DNA of 64,000 nt from Paenibacillus sanguinis 2301083 = DSM 16941 (GCF_000374825.1 NZ_KB895378.1:265048-329047), one strand, 5' to 3'. Shown: positions 24,314 to 33,490, numbered from the stretch's first letter. The notes: generated by a model from the sequence alone, not told the origin. Numbers and translations: made by a program.

Positions 24314-25324
24314 TTACTGGTCCTCTCTCCATTCCACGCCAACAAAAGCAACTCGGTCCCCGGCGTCTACCGGCGGGTTTTTGCGACTGGCGATAATATA
24401 AGTGTCTTCTTCGGCCAGTACCTCTTGCACCACCGAGAACATGTCAATGATGGAGCAAATGCGCTCGCCTTTTCGCACGATGCTGCCGCTTGGCGCTTGC
24501 TGAATCACCAGCCCGCCTCGATCCGCATAAATGAATTTACGCTTTGTCAATGTCTTGGTCTGCGTATGCACCGGCGGCTCAGGCGCTTCCACCCACATGC
24601 CAAGCTCGTGCAACACAGCCCAGATGCCCCGCTGGCCATAGTCCACCATATCCTGCTGAATCTGGCCACCTGATCCAAGCTCCGTCATAAAGGCCGGAAT
24701 CCCATGCATCAGGCACTGAACGTCCAGGAAACCAGCGACGTTGCCCGGAAGCTCATTCAAGCTGCCGTTCAAATCCACACAGCAATGTACGGAGCCGCCA
24801 AAAGCACGAGCCATCCGCTCACCTTGCTCGCTAGCCCCGACTTGATCACCTGGCACTTTTTTATAAACGGTATAAGGCAAGGCATCATAAGGAGTCCCCA
24901 AGGAATGAAAATCAATCAGGTGCGTCGCATAAGTCTTGATTTTCTCGAAAAGATAATACGGCAAGCGCTGGGACAAGGTTCCCTTCGGGTTGCCGGGAAA
25001 TTGCATGTCCATATCCAGCTCGTCCTGAGGGGTGTTCTTCCGCCGGGCTTGCCAGGCGTAAGGGTTGGAGACCGGCGTAGCAATGACAGCTCCCTTGAGC
25101 TTGGCCGGATCCAGCTGCGGGAAAATCTCCCGAATGGCCATTGGACCGTTCAACTCATCGCCATGGATGGCGCCGTTCAGCCAGAGTACCGGACCTTCCT
25201 CCACGCCGTTAACGATCATAACCGGCATTTCTACCGTTGCCCAGTTGGACAGCTCTCCTACCTTGACATAGCCGCTAACCGATTGGCCGGGCTCCGCAAT
25301 TAGATGATCCCATTGTATGTTCAT
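24314..25324 (-). CDS. Succinylglutamate desuccinylase/aspartoacylase family metallohydrolase
   Basis: 336 residues, closely similar to the gene at 314-1312 throughout. Zinc motif in GAIHGDELNGP (HGDE), later DFHS histidine, conserved SLNELPGNVAGFLDVQC, and C-terminal NPPVDAGDRVAFVG. The start at 25324 gives an ATGA overlap with the stop of the lyase gene, so translation is probably coupled. Expected reaction: hydrolysis of an N-acyl amino acid. In this cluster it sits directly after a C-N lyase, consistent with a role in releasing or trimming a nitrogen-linked dicarboxylate, but the substrate is not known. Confidence 0.83.
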   Translation of the reverse strand: MNIQWDHLIAEPGQSVSGYVKVGELSNWATVEMPVMIVNGVEEGPVLWLNGAIHGDELNGPMAIREIFPQLDPAKLKGAVIATPVSNPYAWQARRKNTPQDELDMDMQFPGNPKGTLSQRLPYYLFEKIKTYATHLIDFHSLGTPYDALPYTVYKKVPGDQVGASEQGERMARAFGGSVHCCVDLNGSLNELPGNVAGFLDVQCLMHGIPAFMTELGSGGQIQQDMVDYGQRGIWAVLHELGMWVEAPEPPVHTQTKTLTKRKFIYADRGGLVIQQAPSGSIVRKGERICSIIDMFSVVQEVLAEEDTYIIASRKNPPVDAGDRVAFVGVEWREDQ

Positions 25325-26697
25325 TGCGCATCCTCCGTTAAATAGCCTGTTTGTCTTGCTGCTGCCAATACGCGATCGACGGTTTGCGGGGCGCTGCCCA
25401 GATAGGTGGACGGGTCCATAATCTCTTCCAGCTGCTCTCTTGTAAATACAGCGGTAACCCGGCCATCGCCCATCAACACATCGCGGAATGGAATATTCTT
25501 CTCTACGCTCTCCATACATAATTCATATACCACTTCATGAGCCGTTTGCTTGCCAAGCGGCCCGGCCAACACGAACATCACGCGTTCGGACAGCAGCAAG
25601 CCTCCAAGTGCATTCAGGTTGCGCAGCATATGGTCCGGCTTCACAATCAAGCCTGCTAATATGTTCTTCATGGAAGCGAGCTGCGCTGACACATAGATGC
25701 AGTTCTCCGGAATGGCAACCCACTCACCACGCCAGGACATGGCATCCCGTTCATGCTCCACGATCATGCACTCCTGAGCCAAAGCAACATTATAGCGGAC
25801 CGGCTTCACCAGGCTGGCCACACCCTCAAGCGCAGCAGGATTCCGCTTGTGTGGCATGGTGGTCGAGCCAATTTTCCCGGAGGTGAATGGCTCTTCCAGC
25901 TCATCGATTTCCGTGCGCATCAAGTTGTAGAACTCATTTGCCAGCTTGCCTAATGTGGCAGAGATCATGCCGACAGTTCCGGCATATTCCGCCGAGCGGT
26001 CACGGGACGAATGCCAGCAAATGTTCGCCGTGTTAAGGCCCAGCTTGTCCATCGTCCTCCGCTCGATCTCCGGTCCTTGCTCACCGAAGGAAGCATGCGT
26101 CCCCACGCCCCCGCCAAGCACACCTGTAAATACTCTGGCTTCGGCTTCCTTCAACCGGTCCAGGTGACGGATAATTTCATCCAGCACAACCGCCATTTTA
26201 AAACCGAAAGTCGTAGGCAACCCTTGCATCCCATGCGAGCGTCCGGCGATCGGGGTACTCTTGTAGGTTTCGGCTAATTTGGCCAACTCTGCCGCCACAG
26301 CCTTGGTATCCCGCACCAAGATATGATGGGCTTCCTTCAATTGCAGGATGAAGCCGGTATCGACGATATCCTGAGTCGTGGCCCCATAATGGACCCACTC
26401 GCCATGTTCTGGACCTGCGAGCTCTTGCAGGCGCTTGATAGTTGGGATCAGGGAATGCTTCACCTTCAGCACTTCATTCGCAATGGCCTGAATATCCATG
26501 TTCTCGACCTTAGCGGCATCGGCAATGGCCCGAGCTGCCTCGGCAGGGATCAGACCAAACTCCGCTTCGGCCAAAGCCAAGGCCGCTTCGACGTCCAGAT
26601 GCTTCTGCAATCGGTTCTCGTCGTTCCATACCTCGCGCATTTCCGCTGTTCCAAAATTGTTCTGCATCATGATCATATCTATGACATGTGATGGCAT
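25321..26697 (-). CDS. Adenylosuccinate lyase-like C-N lyase of the fumarase/aspartase superfamily
   Basis: 458 residues. The superfamily signature is GSTTMPHKRNPAALE (about 285-299) with the mobile catalytic-serine loop. Other hallmarks are HYGATTQDIVDTG (about 107) and GRSHGMQGLPTTFG (about 152). These enzymes cleave C-N bonds to release fumarate. The overall pattern is closest to adenylosuccinate lyase or carboxymuconate cycloisomerase-like proteins. It is not in a purine operon but in a catabolic cluster with an MmgE/PrpD protein and tricarboxylate transporter, so a specialised amino-dicarboxylate lyase is more likely. Confidence 0.85.
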   Translation of the reverse strand: MPSHVIDMIMMQNNFGTAEMREVWNDENRLQKHLDVEAALALAEAEFGLIPAEAARAIADAAKVENMDIQAIANEVLKVKHSLIPTIKRLQELAGPEHGEWVHYGATTQDIVDTGFILQLKEAHHILVRDTKAVAAELAKLAETYKSTPIAGRSHGMQGLPTTFGFKMAVVLDEIIRHLDRLKEAEARVFTGVLGGGVGTHASFGEQGPEIERRTMDKLGLNTANICWHSSRDRSAEYAGTVGMISATLGKLANEFYNLMRTEIDELEEPFTSGKIGSTTMPHKRNPAALEGVASLVKPVRYNVALAQECMIVEHERDAMSWRGEWVAIPENCIYVSAQLASMKNILAGLIVKPDHMLRNLNALGGLLLSERVMFVLAGPLGKQTAHEVVYELCMESVEKNIPFRDVLMGDGRVTAVFTREQLEEIMDPSTYLGSAPQTVDRVLAAARQTGYLTEDAQ

Positions 26698-26814
26698 AAT
26701 TGTAGTTCCTCCCCTATTGTAGTCGGTGTTCCCATGGTGTATGGGCTAATTTCGTGGCGCAGTTCACGGTCATTCAAGCTGAACAATCAGCAGTTGTTGA
26801 TGAACGGCGCTGCT

Positions 26815-27106
26815 TATAGGTGCGTGTTCAAAACGTCGGGTTTACAGGACCGAAGCTTAGGCTTTCGATGTGCGTTTTTTTAAAACGCCTTGAGCCTCGA
26901 TGAAGCTAGGTACGCAAGTAGCGGAGCTACACGTTTTCGGAGAAAACGACTTCGGAAGCATGGGTACGTGAGCAACTCATATGTTTCTATAAGAAACATA
27001 CTACGAAAGCCTACGCTAGCCCCGGCTGAATTCAAGATTCGATGTCGAACCTACTCCTCGAATAGCTTCGTCCTGGGAAGACGACTTTTTGAACTGCCTC
27101 TATAGG
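26815..27106. repeat. Dispersed inverted-end repeat, copy C (longest)
   Basis: Ends TTATAGGTGCGTGTTCAAAA and GACTTTTTGAACTGCCTCTA. The left half is a near inverted copy of copy D (shared GAAAACGTGTAGCTCCGCTA and TCTAGCTTCATCG-like blocks). Several small nested palindromes (e.g. GTTTCTATAAGAAAC) occur. The rest of the 490-bp gap holds no gene. Confidence 0.65.
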
Positions 27107-27188
27107 TCAATTATTAATCAGCAGCCGATGAGCCGGCCATCCTTAATAGCGCGTAATTCCTAAATCAGCAATTGATGCTCCAGCTTTC

Positions 27189-28670
27189 CTATAGATCAAG
27201 CCATAAATCAGCTGCTCGTGCGAGCTTGTCTAGCTGCCGTATCCGCTGGAATGCTTCGTTCTCATTTTGAACATATCCCTCTGCCGCAAGCTTGAACTTG
27301 TAGGCCATCTCCTCCGGTGTCAGCGGCTTGCCAGGTGAGCCGTTCGGTACGTCGCAGCGGGCCGAAGCCGTTGTCCCGTCCCGCTTTGTCACCTCAACGA
27401 TGGTGAATCTCCCCTTTGGCATCGCTTCAGGAGATGCCAGAATGTCGGATCGGTATTCCCGATGAGACCGCCCAATCAACTGCAATATGGCTTCGTCTAC
27501 AGGCTGTTGTTCCTCAAAATCTTGCAGGGACAGCTCCGAACGTGTCAGCTTCAGAGCGGCAATATACTCAGCGCTAAAGCGGCCTTCCATCCCGTTTCGG
27601 GGCTGACGGATGACTAAGGCAGCATCCCCGCCTGGCGGATAAATCAGCTTGACGCTCTGAATATCCTCGGGAGCATAACGATGCTGCTCCCAGAGGCTAT
27701 TCGCTGCCTCAATGGCATGATATGAGGCTGAGCAGCATGGGTACTTCTTGAACCACAGACCTGGGGCCTCAAGCCGCCAAGGCTTGCCCCAGCCGGATGT
27801 GTCCAAGGCTTCGCCTTCCCGGCCGTGGCGATACATACGCAGGAAGCCTTGCTTTCCCTGCAGCACCTCCTCGGCACCTTCCACGCCCTCCGCCGCCATT
27901 CTGGCTGCGAGCACTCCGGCTCGCGCAGCCAGTCCCGCATGCAGCGGCTTGACCGGGGTGCCGAAGTGGGCGCGCAAGCCTCCCGCCTGCGTTGCCGCCA
28001 GCCCGATGGCATGCTGTAGCTGCCTTGTGGTCAGCCCCCGCATGCGCCCGACGGCAATCGCGGCGCTGATACCTCCCACGGTGGAGGTGGTGTGCCAGCC
28101 TTGCTCATAATGGGCAGCGCCCAACAAGCGTCCTAGCTGACACATCGTCTCCATCCCGATGAGGTAGCCTTCCATCAGGGCCAGACCCGGGCTGGCCCCC
28201 TGCTCGGCTTCCGCCATCAAGGCGGAGAGCAGCACCGCGCTGGGATGACCCCTCACATCCTCATGGGCATCATCATAATCAAGCGCATGAGCCAAATACC
28301 CGTTGATCAAAGCCGCATCCAACGCTGAAACGCGCTCGCTTCTACCGACAACTGTACAAGGGAAGGGCTGGAGGAATGATTGGCTTGATGTTGGTGTTGG
28401 AGTTGGTGTTGGAGTTGGTGTTGGAGTTGAAGTTACAGAAGCTGATAGAGATGCAGCCTCACCATTCCCCGCATTCAAAACCCCATAACCTAGTGACCGC
28501 AAAAGCTGCTCAGCCACCGGGTCCTGTCTAGCCGCCAAAGTCGAAGAAAGCCAGTCCGTGATTCCGTCATAAATTTTATCCTTTAGCCCACTTGTCCATA
28601 GAACAGGAGCGTTCGCGGCAAATTCGGCGACTTGCATTGTCCACCCTTCCGCATACGCTTGATGAGCCAT
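27189..28670 (-). CDS. MmgE/PrpD family protein (2-methylcitrate dehydratase-like / epimerase family)
   Basis: 493 residues. Family hallmarks: LSSTLAARQDPVAEQLL near the start, AALINGYLAHALDYDDAHEDVRGHPSA (parts: NGYLAHALDYDDAH and GHPSA, about 130-155), GWHTTSTVGGISAA, and KKYPCCSASYHAIEAA with the conserved active-site region. Members include 2-methylcitrate dehydratase, cis-aconitate decarboxylase and iminodisuccinate epimerase. Unusual: residues about 80-97 are a Thr-Pro run (STPTPTPTPTP), encoded by a 6/12-bp repeat at 28389-28433. The Thr-Pro run lies between conserved parts, probably on a surface loop. AAAGGAGG precedes the start. Confidence 0.83.
   Translation of the reverse strand: MAHQAYAEGWTMQVAEFAANAPVLWTSGLKDKIYDGITDWLSSTLAARQDPVAEQLLRSLGYGVLNAGNGEAASLSASVTSTPTPTPTPTPTPTSSQSFLQPFPCTVVGRSERVSALDAALINGYLAHALDYDDAHEDVRGHPSAVLLSALMAEAEQGASPGLALMEGYLIGMETMCQLGRLLGAAHYEQGWHTTSTVGGISAAIAVGRMRGLTTRQLQHAIGLAATQAGGLRAHFGTPVKPLHAGLAARAGVLAARMAAEGVEGAEEVLQGKQGFLRMYRHGREGEALDTSGWGKPWRLEAPGLWFKKYPCCSASYHAIEAANSLWEQHRYAPEDIQSVKLIYPPGGDAALVIRQPRNGMEGRFSAEYIAALKLTRSELSLQDFEEQQPVDEAILQLIGRSHREYRSDILASPEAMPKGRFTIVEVTKRDGTTASARCDVPNGSPGKPLTPEEMAYKFKLAAEGYVQNENEAFQRIRQLDKLARAADLWLDL
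28389..28433. repeat. In-frame microsatellite within the MmgE/PrpD gene
   Basis: Repeats of GTTGGTGTTGGA on the plus strand, about three and a half 12-bp units. The unit length is a multiple of three, so copy changes would lengthen or shorten the Thr-Pro run without breaking the frame. Confidence 0.8.
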
Positions 28671-28719
28671 TCCCCCGCCTCCTTTGGCCTAAGTCTCACG
28701 CTGCTTGCAAAATGCGATA

Positions 28720-28890
28720 GTTTAACTACACATTTTCCAGACGCTTGATTCTTCCCTAGCTACTTAGCTGCCTAGCTACCTTGACTACTACTTTTATTAC
28801 TTTACTGCCTTAACCACTTTGTTCCCTTGACTACCTTACTGGCTTGATTACGTTGCTACATTGCTGCCTTGATTACTTTACTCCCTTCAA
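28720..28890. repeat. Degenerate low-complexity tandem repeat between MmgE/PrpD and M20 genes
   Basis: Loose repeats of motifs such as GCCTTGATTAC, CTACCTTGACTAC and ACTTTACT. No stable ORF. It looks like an old, decayed minisatellite. Confidence 0.5.
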
Positions 28891-28901
28891 CCAGCTAGCC
28901 T

Positions 28902-30065
28902 TTACGCCAACTTCTCCAGCGCCAGCAAAGCCGTCTCCGCAAACAATGCCGCACTCACCTCAATGGCTCCCTCATTCAGCGTGAACTTGGGATGGTGCCA
29001 CTGCTCCGTACCACTGGTTCCCATCCAGAGGAAGTTACCCGGTACAAGCTCCTGATACAAAGCGAAATCCTCGCCGCCCATCGTTGGTTCGGCTTCAACT
29101 ACGGTTAGCTGCTGCAAGGCAGCCGCCTCGGCCACAAGCTCTACCAGTGCCGCATCATTCTGTACCGCGGACAACATCCCATGCCAGATCAGCTTCGCAG
29201 TTGCTCCGAATCCGTTGGCTACCTGCTCCACTACCCGGCGCATCTGCTCGGGAATCGCCGCTCTCGCTTCCGGTTCAAAGGTACGGACCGTCCCTTCCAT
29301 CTGAGCCGTATCCGGGATCACGTTCCAGGTTGTACCGGACTCCAGTCGAGTCACGCTGACCACGGCAGAGTGGCGTGGGCTGGCATTCCGGCTGATTACA
29401 GTCTGCAAGGCTGAAACAATCGCAGAGCTAACCACAATCGGGTCCACCGTTGCATTGGGAATCCCGGCATGGCCTCCCTTTCCGTATACCTCGATCTCAA
29501 AGCGGTCCACGGAAGCCATCAGCGGACCGGGCTTCAGGCCAATCGTACCCACCGGCAACTCCGGCTTGTTGTGCATACCAAAAATCGCCTGCACACCATC
29601 CAGCACCTTGGCTTCAATGACCGCCTTGGCACCAACTGCGATTTCCTCCGCAGGCTGGAACAAAATGCGAACCGTCCCCGCGATATCCTCACGTCTGGCC
29701 TGCAGCAGGGTAGCTGCGCCAATCATCGATGTGGTGTGAAAATCATGTCCACAGGCGTGCATCTTGCCGTCTACCTTCGATTTATAATCCACATCTGCTT
29801 CCTCAAAGATAGGCAGAGCATCGATATCCGCACGCAGCATAATGACCGGCCCCGGCTTGTCACCTTTAATCTCGGCAAGCACGCCTGTCGGCAGCGGGAA
29901 AGGCAACAAGGTCACCCCCGCTTGCTCCAGCCAGCTGCGGATTTTCTTCGTCGTTTCGAACTCCTCATTCGAGAGTTCCGGATACTGATGCAGTTCCCGC
30001 CGCATCGCTGACCAGGTTTCACTGTGCTTGGCCGCCTCTTGCTTCAACCACTCGCTTCTGCTCAT
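28902..30065 (-). CDS. M20 family amidohydrolase (N-acyl-amino-acid deacylase/hippurate hydrolase type)
   Basis: 387 residues. Metal-site motifs: LRADIDALPI (about 95), MHACGHDFHTT (about 122), PAEE (about 157), GMHNKPELPVG, and the dimerisation domain GKGGHAGIPNATVDPI, ending with PTMGGEDFALY. This is the amidohydrolase (hippuricase-like) subgroup, which removes acyl groups from N-acyl amino acids or opens related amide bonds. AGGAAGGATC precedes the ATG. Together with the aspartoacylase-like and GNAT genes it makes N-acyl handling a theme of the cluster. Confidence 0.9.
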   Translation of the reverse strand: MSRSEWLKQEAAKHSETWSAMRRELHQYPELSNEEFETTKKIRSWLEQAGVTLLPFPLPTGVLAEIKGDKPGPVIMLRADIDALPIFEEADVDYKSKVDGKMHACGHDFHTTSMIGAATLLQARREDIAGTVRILFQPAEEIAVGAKAVIEAKVLDGVQAIFGMHNKPELPVGTIGLKPGPLMASVDRFEIEVYGKGGHAGIPNATVDPIVVSSAIVSALQTVISRNASPRHSAVVSVTRLESGTTWNVIPDTAQMEGTVRTFEPEARAAIPEQMRRVVEQVANGFGATAKLIWHGMLSAVQNDAALVELVAEAAALQQLTVVEAEPTMGGEDFALYQELVPGNFLWMGTSGTEQWHHPKFTLNEGAIEVSAALFAETALLALEKLA

Positions 30066-30104
30066 GTTTGTTTGATCCTTCCTTTCTTGGTTATACCTCT
30101 ATAT

Positions 30105-30434
30105 CTATTTATCCATTTTTGGATAATAGTCCTTATCTACTTTTAATGCGGGCTTGATCACCTGCTCTTCCTGATCGGAGGGCAGGAGCGACCGGCAACT
30201 TAACAGCTTCTTGCCATCTACCTGAATCAGACAGGCCCCGCAGAAGCCACGCTTGCAGCTATGCTCATAGAAGGCAAAGCTCGGGTCCAACTCATCCGCG
30301 ATGAAACGCAAGGCGTCCATATGGGTCATGCCTTCCTCATAGGGAATTTCATAGCAGGCTGTATAGGGCTCTGCATCGGCGTATTCTCTTCTCTCGACAT
30401 ACAGTCGTTTATTTGTTAGCCTTGTCTCCGGCAT
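30105..30434 (-). CDS. Short 2Fe-2S protein, SdhB/FrdB N-terminal domain only
   Basis: 109 residues. Cys60, Cys65, Cys68 and Cys80 form the C-x4-C-x2-C-x11-C plant-ferredoxin-type cluster site seen in the N-terminal half of SdhB/FrdB (SCKRGFCGACLIQVDGKKLL). The usual C-terminal domain with 3Fe-4S and 4Fe-4S clusters is absent; normal SdhB is about 240 residues. A GGGGGTG site and proper stop suggest an intact short gene. It probably transfers electrons from the flavoprotein at 31448-33478, from which a 1-kb gap now separates it. Confidence 0.8.
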   Translation of the reverse strand: MPETRLTNKRLYVERREYADAEPYTACYEIPYEEGMTHMDALRFIADELDPSFAFYEHSCKRGFCGACLIQVDGKKLLSCRSLLPSDQEEQVIKPALKVDKDYYPKMDK

Positions 30435-31007
30435 GCGTTCACCCCCTGTTCGAGTAGTTCAATTGAAATACTCCAAGCAACATGTGGATTCTCTAAAATT
30501 CGTAATGTGGGAATGAGCGGTATCTGCTGAGTCTCATGGAGTTCCTTGGGTTCCTTGGATTCCTTAGGTTCCTTGGGTTCATGGAGCTCATAGAGTTCCT
30601 TTAGAGTCATTTGAGAATCTCATTCGTGACGGTCACTCCCATAAGATTAACTGGAAATTATCTCACTAATTCTCTGGTTTTTAGCCAATTTCACTAATTA
30701 ACTGGAAATCCTCCATCTAATTTAGCCATTTCAGCTATCAAACCGTAATATCGCAATAATTAGCGGGAGAAATTCCATATACATGCGTTATTCTGCCAAT
30801 ATCCAGCGAATTAACATGAGTTTTTCCTGCTAATTCCCCGTAAAGCCCAACTTTCCTAGAAAATTCAGCGTACCAGCCACAAGTAAAGTATGAGCAGAGT
30901 ATGAGCAGACTGTTCTAGAACTCCAAAGTTCTACTCCCAGTTGATAGTAATTCAAGTCAGAGCTTTCGTATGCTAGTTAGTTCTTTCTGATTAAACTTGT
31001 TTCTGTT
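30435..31007. other. Non-coding gap between Fe-S and flavoprotein genes, first part
   Basis: No convincing gene. 30620-30890 is AT-rich with loose repeats of a 'CTAATTAACTGGAAAT'-like motif. 30530-30600 carries repeated GGTTCCTTGG-type motifs. Confidence 0.5.
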
Positions 31008-31084
31008 ACGTGTTCTTGTTACGTGTTCTTGTTACGTGTTCTTGTTACGTGTTCTTGTTACGTGTTCTTGTTACGTGTTTCGTT
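31008..31084. repeat. 13-bp tandem repeat (GTTACGTGTTCTT)
   Basis: About six head-to-tail copies of a 13-bp unit, nearly perfect, in the gap upstream of the Fe-S gene. Non-coding; 13 is not a multiple of three. Confidence 0.85.
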
Positions 31085-31121
31085 TTCCTATTTCTCTCAT
31101 TTATTCCTGTTTCTCTGTTAA

Positions 31122-31310
31122 TGGTTACGTTCGCTCATTACTGTTTAGTGTTACTGTTATTGGTTCTTGTAAGTATTACATCTACTTGTTTCCGTTGCTT
31201 GTTACTGTTACCTGTTTCTATTACTGGATTATGCTCCTTGTTACGTTCGCTCATTACTATTTAATGTTACTGTTATTGGTTCTTGTAAGTATCACATCTA
31301 CTTGTTACTT
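31122..31310. repeat. Pair of about 75-bp direct repeats
   Basis: 31122-31196 and 31236-31310 share GTTACGTTCGCTCATTACT, then GTTACTGTTATTGGTTCTTG and CACATCTACTTGTT-like sequence. They lie next to the 13-bp tandem repeat and share its GTTAC core, so the region probably grew by repeated duplication. The tail up to 31447 is similar in style. Confidence 0.75.
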
Positions 31311-31447
31311 GGTTCCGTTATCTGTTTCTGTTACTTGTTTCTGTTATGTGTTACGTATTCTTGTTACCTGATCTTGTTACTTACTTGCGTACGGTGTGCT
31401 GTGTGCTCCTTCTGTTCCTGTGCCATGCTTATGCGTTCCCTGTAAAG

Positions 31448-33478
31448 TCACTCCATCTCACGTGCAATCCAAGTGTGTGACCACGGGCGAGGGGAATTAC
31501 TATTGAAGCTCACTGCAATGCTCGCTTGGTATTCAGGCCGCTTGCCGGGAGCATCGGCCCGGTTGTGGGCCCCCCGGCTTTCGCGCCGCTCCAGCGCGCT
31601 GTAAATGACCGCCTTCGCCACCAGCAGCATATGCCTGAGCTCAATCGCCTTCATCCGCTCGCGGTTATACGGCAGTCTTGAATGCGTCACCGTGAACTTG
31701 CTGCACAAGGCTGCTTCGATCGCCTCGCATTCCGCAAAGGCCAAACGCAGCCGTACCTCCGAGCGATTGACACCTACATCGCGCTGCATCAGGCTCTTCA
31801 ATTGCTTCGTCCAGGCCACAATATTGCCCTCTTTGTGGCCATGCTTATGGATATGCTCGCCACTATTAGCTCCGTCTTTATGAACTTGGCTATTATCGCT
31901 TCCGCCCTCACTGCCAATTGCTGCCTGACGTTGGTCAAATACAAACCCCCAACGAGCCTGAAATTGACTAAGTGCTGCTGCCAAACTTTCAACACTCTGC
32001 TCTTCAACACTTCTCTCACTCATGTCTCCTAAAAATCTCTCACTCTGATCTACAGCGATTCCTTGATTCCGATCTGGTACGTTCCCATCATTCCGGTCAT
32101 CAATACTACTTCTTTCAATCGGATCTATTATGTTCCCATCAGTTCGGTCAGCCATGTTCTCATCGTACCTGTCTACAATACTTCCTTCACTCCGATCACT
32201 TCCGTCACCTTGGCCCGCTATCTCCGAATTGGAACTCACTTGCCTAGTCCCCTGCCCGCTTAACGCATACCGGGCCGCTTCATATCCGGCGATAGCGCCG
32301 AAGACCTGATTCTCTGACAGGGCATTACCGGCCAGTCGGTTGGCGCCATGCAGGCCACCTGTACATTCTCCGGCGGCGAAGACGCCTGAAACCGAGGTCC
32401 CTGCCCAGGGATGAATGCGGATGCCGCCCATGAAGTAGTGAGCCCCGGGGGCTACCTCATACCGCTTGGAGGCTCCATCTACCCCCAGGTCTGTTAAGAG
32501 CTGCTGCTGCAATTGCGGCAGGTCGCTATCATCCACAGCGGAAGCATCGACAATCAGGCCGCCTTGCTCCGTGCCGTAGCCTGCTGCAAGCTCGGCGGCC
32601 ATCACCCGGGACATCGTGTCCCGAGTGGCTTGCTTGAGGTCCCCTGCCCCGTTCCGCTCCCACACATCTTCGCCACGGGCATTCTTGATCGTCGCCCCAC
32701 GGGGAATGACAATGCCCGAATTAAACATCAGACCCCGCGTCCCTTTCGGAGCTACCAACACCGTAGGATAGAACTGGACGAACTCCATGTCCACAAGCTC
32801 CAGACCTGCTTGCAGCGCCAGGCTGTATCCATCGCCGGTAGCCTCGACGGGATTCGTATTTAGCTCATAGAGCTGCGAGCCGCCGCCGGTGGCGATAACG
32901 ACCGCTTTGGAAGCGTAATAGCGCAGTTCGTCCGTTGGCAGATGATAAGCAAACAGGCCTTTATACAAGCCTTGGTGCACGTGTAATTGAAGCACCTGGG
33001 TAAAGGCATGGATATCGACCTGTTGCTTGGTGAGCCGCCGCATCAGCACCCTAGTCAAATCACGGCCGACCACATTGCCGGCATGAAACGCTCTGGCATG
33101 CGTATGTCCGGCCAACCAACCCAGGTGATGCTCGTCCCCCTCCTCGGTGCGATCAAACTTGACACCCAGGGCTTCCGCATAAGCTATCGCATGATACGCT
33201 TGCTCTGTTAGTACACGAACAAGCGACGGGTCACTGATCCCCTCGCTTGAACGAATAATATCTTCTGCAAATTGTTCCGGGGTATCTCCGGAAGAGGAGA
33301 CAGGAGGGACCGCGCAGAAGGAGTAATGTGCGGACAAGGTTCCGCCCGAACGCTGTGGCTCGCCCTTGGTCAAGACGAGCACCTTGGCCCCCTTCTCGGC
33401 GGAAGCCAGCGCTGCTCTCAGCCCGGCCCCCCCACTGCCTATTACGATAACATCATATACGTTCTCTACCTTTTTCAT
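31448..33478 (-). CDS. Fumarate reductase/succinate dehydrogenase-type flavoprotein with a low-complexity insert
   Basis: 676 residues. FAD-binding motif DVIVIGSGGAGLRAALASAE (about 9-28), HYSFCAVPP, GWLAGHTHARAFHAGNVVGR, VVIATGGGSQLYELNTNP, and the covalent/active-site region ALQAGLELVDMEFVQFYPT and GGLHGANRLAGNALSE are all present. It oxidises or reduces a dicarboxylate such as succinate, fumarate or aspartate. Residues about 405-560 are unlike the family: a hydrophilic stretch with loose repeats of D-R-x-D/E-G-N-I/V-x-D, then a His/Asn-rich segment, before the C-terminal helical domain resumes (about 575). It lies between TctA and the short Fe-S gene. GAGGGCTCGCG precedes the ATG. Confidence 0.82.
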   Translation of the reverse strand: MKKVENVYDVIVIGSGGAGLRAALASAEKGAKVLVLTKGEPQRSGGTLSAHYSFCAVPPVSSSGDTPEQFAEDIIRSSEGISDPSLVRVLTEQAYHAIAYAEALGVKFDRTEEGDEHHLGWLAGHTHARAFHAGNVVGRDLTRVLMRRLTKQQVDIHAFTQVLQLHVHQGLYKGLFAYHLPTDELRYYASKAVVIATGGGSQLYELNTNPVEATGDGYSLALQAGLELVDMEFVQFYPTVLVAPKGTRGLMFNSGIVIPRGATIKNARGEDVWERNGAGDLKQATRDTMSRVMAAELAAGYGTEQGGLIVDASAVDDSDLPQLQQQLLTDLGVDGASKRYEVAPGAHYFMGGIRIHPWAGTSVSGVFAAGECTGGLHGANRLAGNALSENQVFGAIAGYEAARYALSGQGTRQVSSNSEIAGQGDGSDRSEGSIVDRYDENMADRTDGNIIDPIERSSIDDRNDGNVPDRNQGIAVDQSERFLGDMSERSVEEQSVESLAAALSQFQARWGFVFDQRQAAIGSEGGSDNSQVHKDGANSGEHIHKHGHKEGNIVAWTKQLKSLMQRDVGVNRSEVRLRLAFAECEAIEAALCSKFTVTHSRLPYNRERMKAIELRHMLLVAKAVIYSALERRESRGAHNRADAPGKRPEYQASIAVSFNSNSPRPWSHTWIAREME
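31870..32250. repeat. Degenerate in-frame repeat coding for the insert in the flavoprotein
   Basis: Loosely repeated units containing TCCGATC/TTCGGTC and GTTCCCATC. Codes for the D-R/G-N-rich stretch. In frame, so the gene stays open. Confidence 0.6.
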
Positions 33479-33490
33479 ATCGCGAGCCCT

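Noticed and set aside
30416-30610. 64-residue minus-strand ORF with KEPKESKEPKE repeats
   Set aside because: No ribosome binding site, low-complexity origin, and its end covers the Fe-S gene's ribosome binding site.
31010-31371. Overlapping ORFs rich in Cys/Tyr/Val in the tandem repeat region
   Set aside because: Products of the 13-bp and 75-bp repeats; no ribosome binding site.
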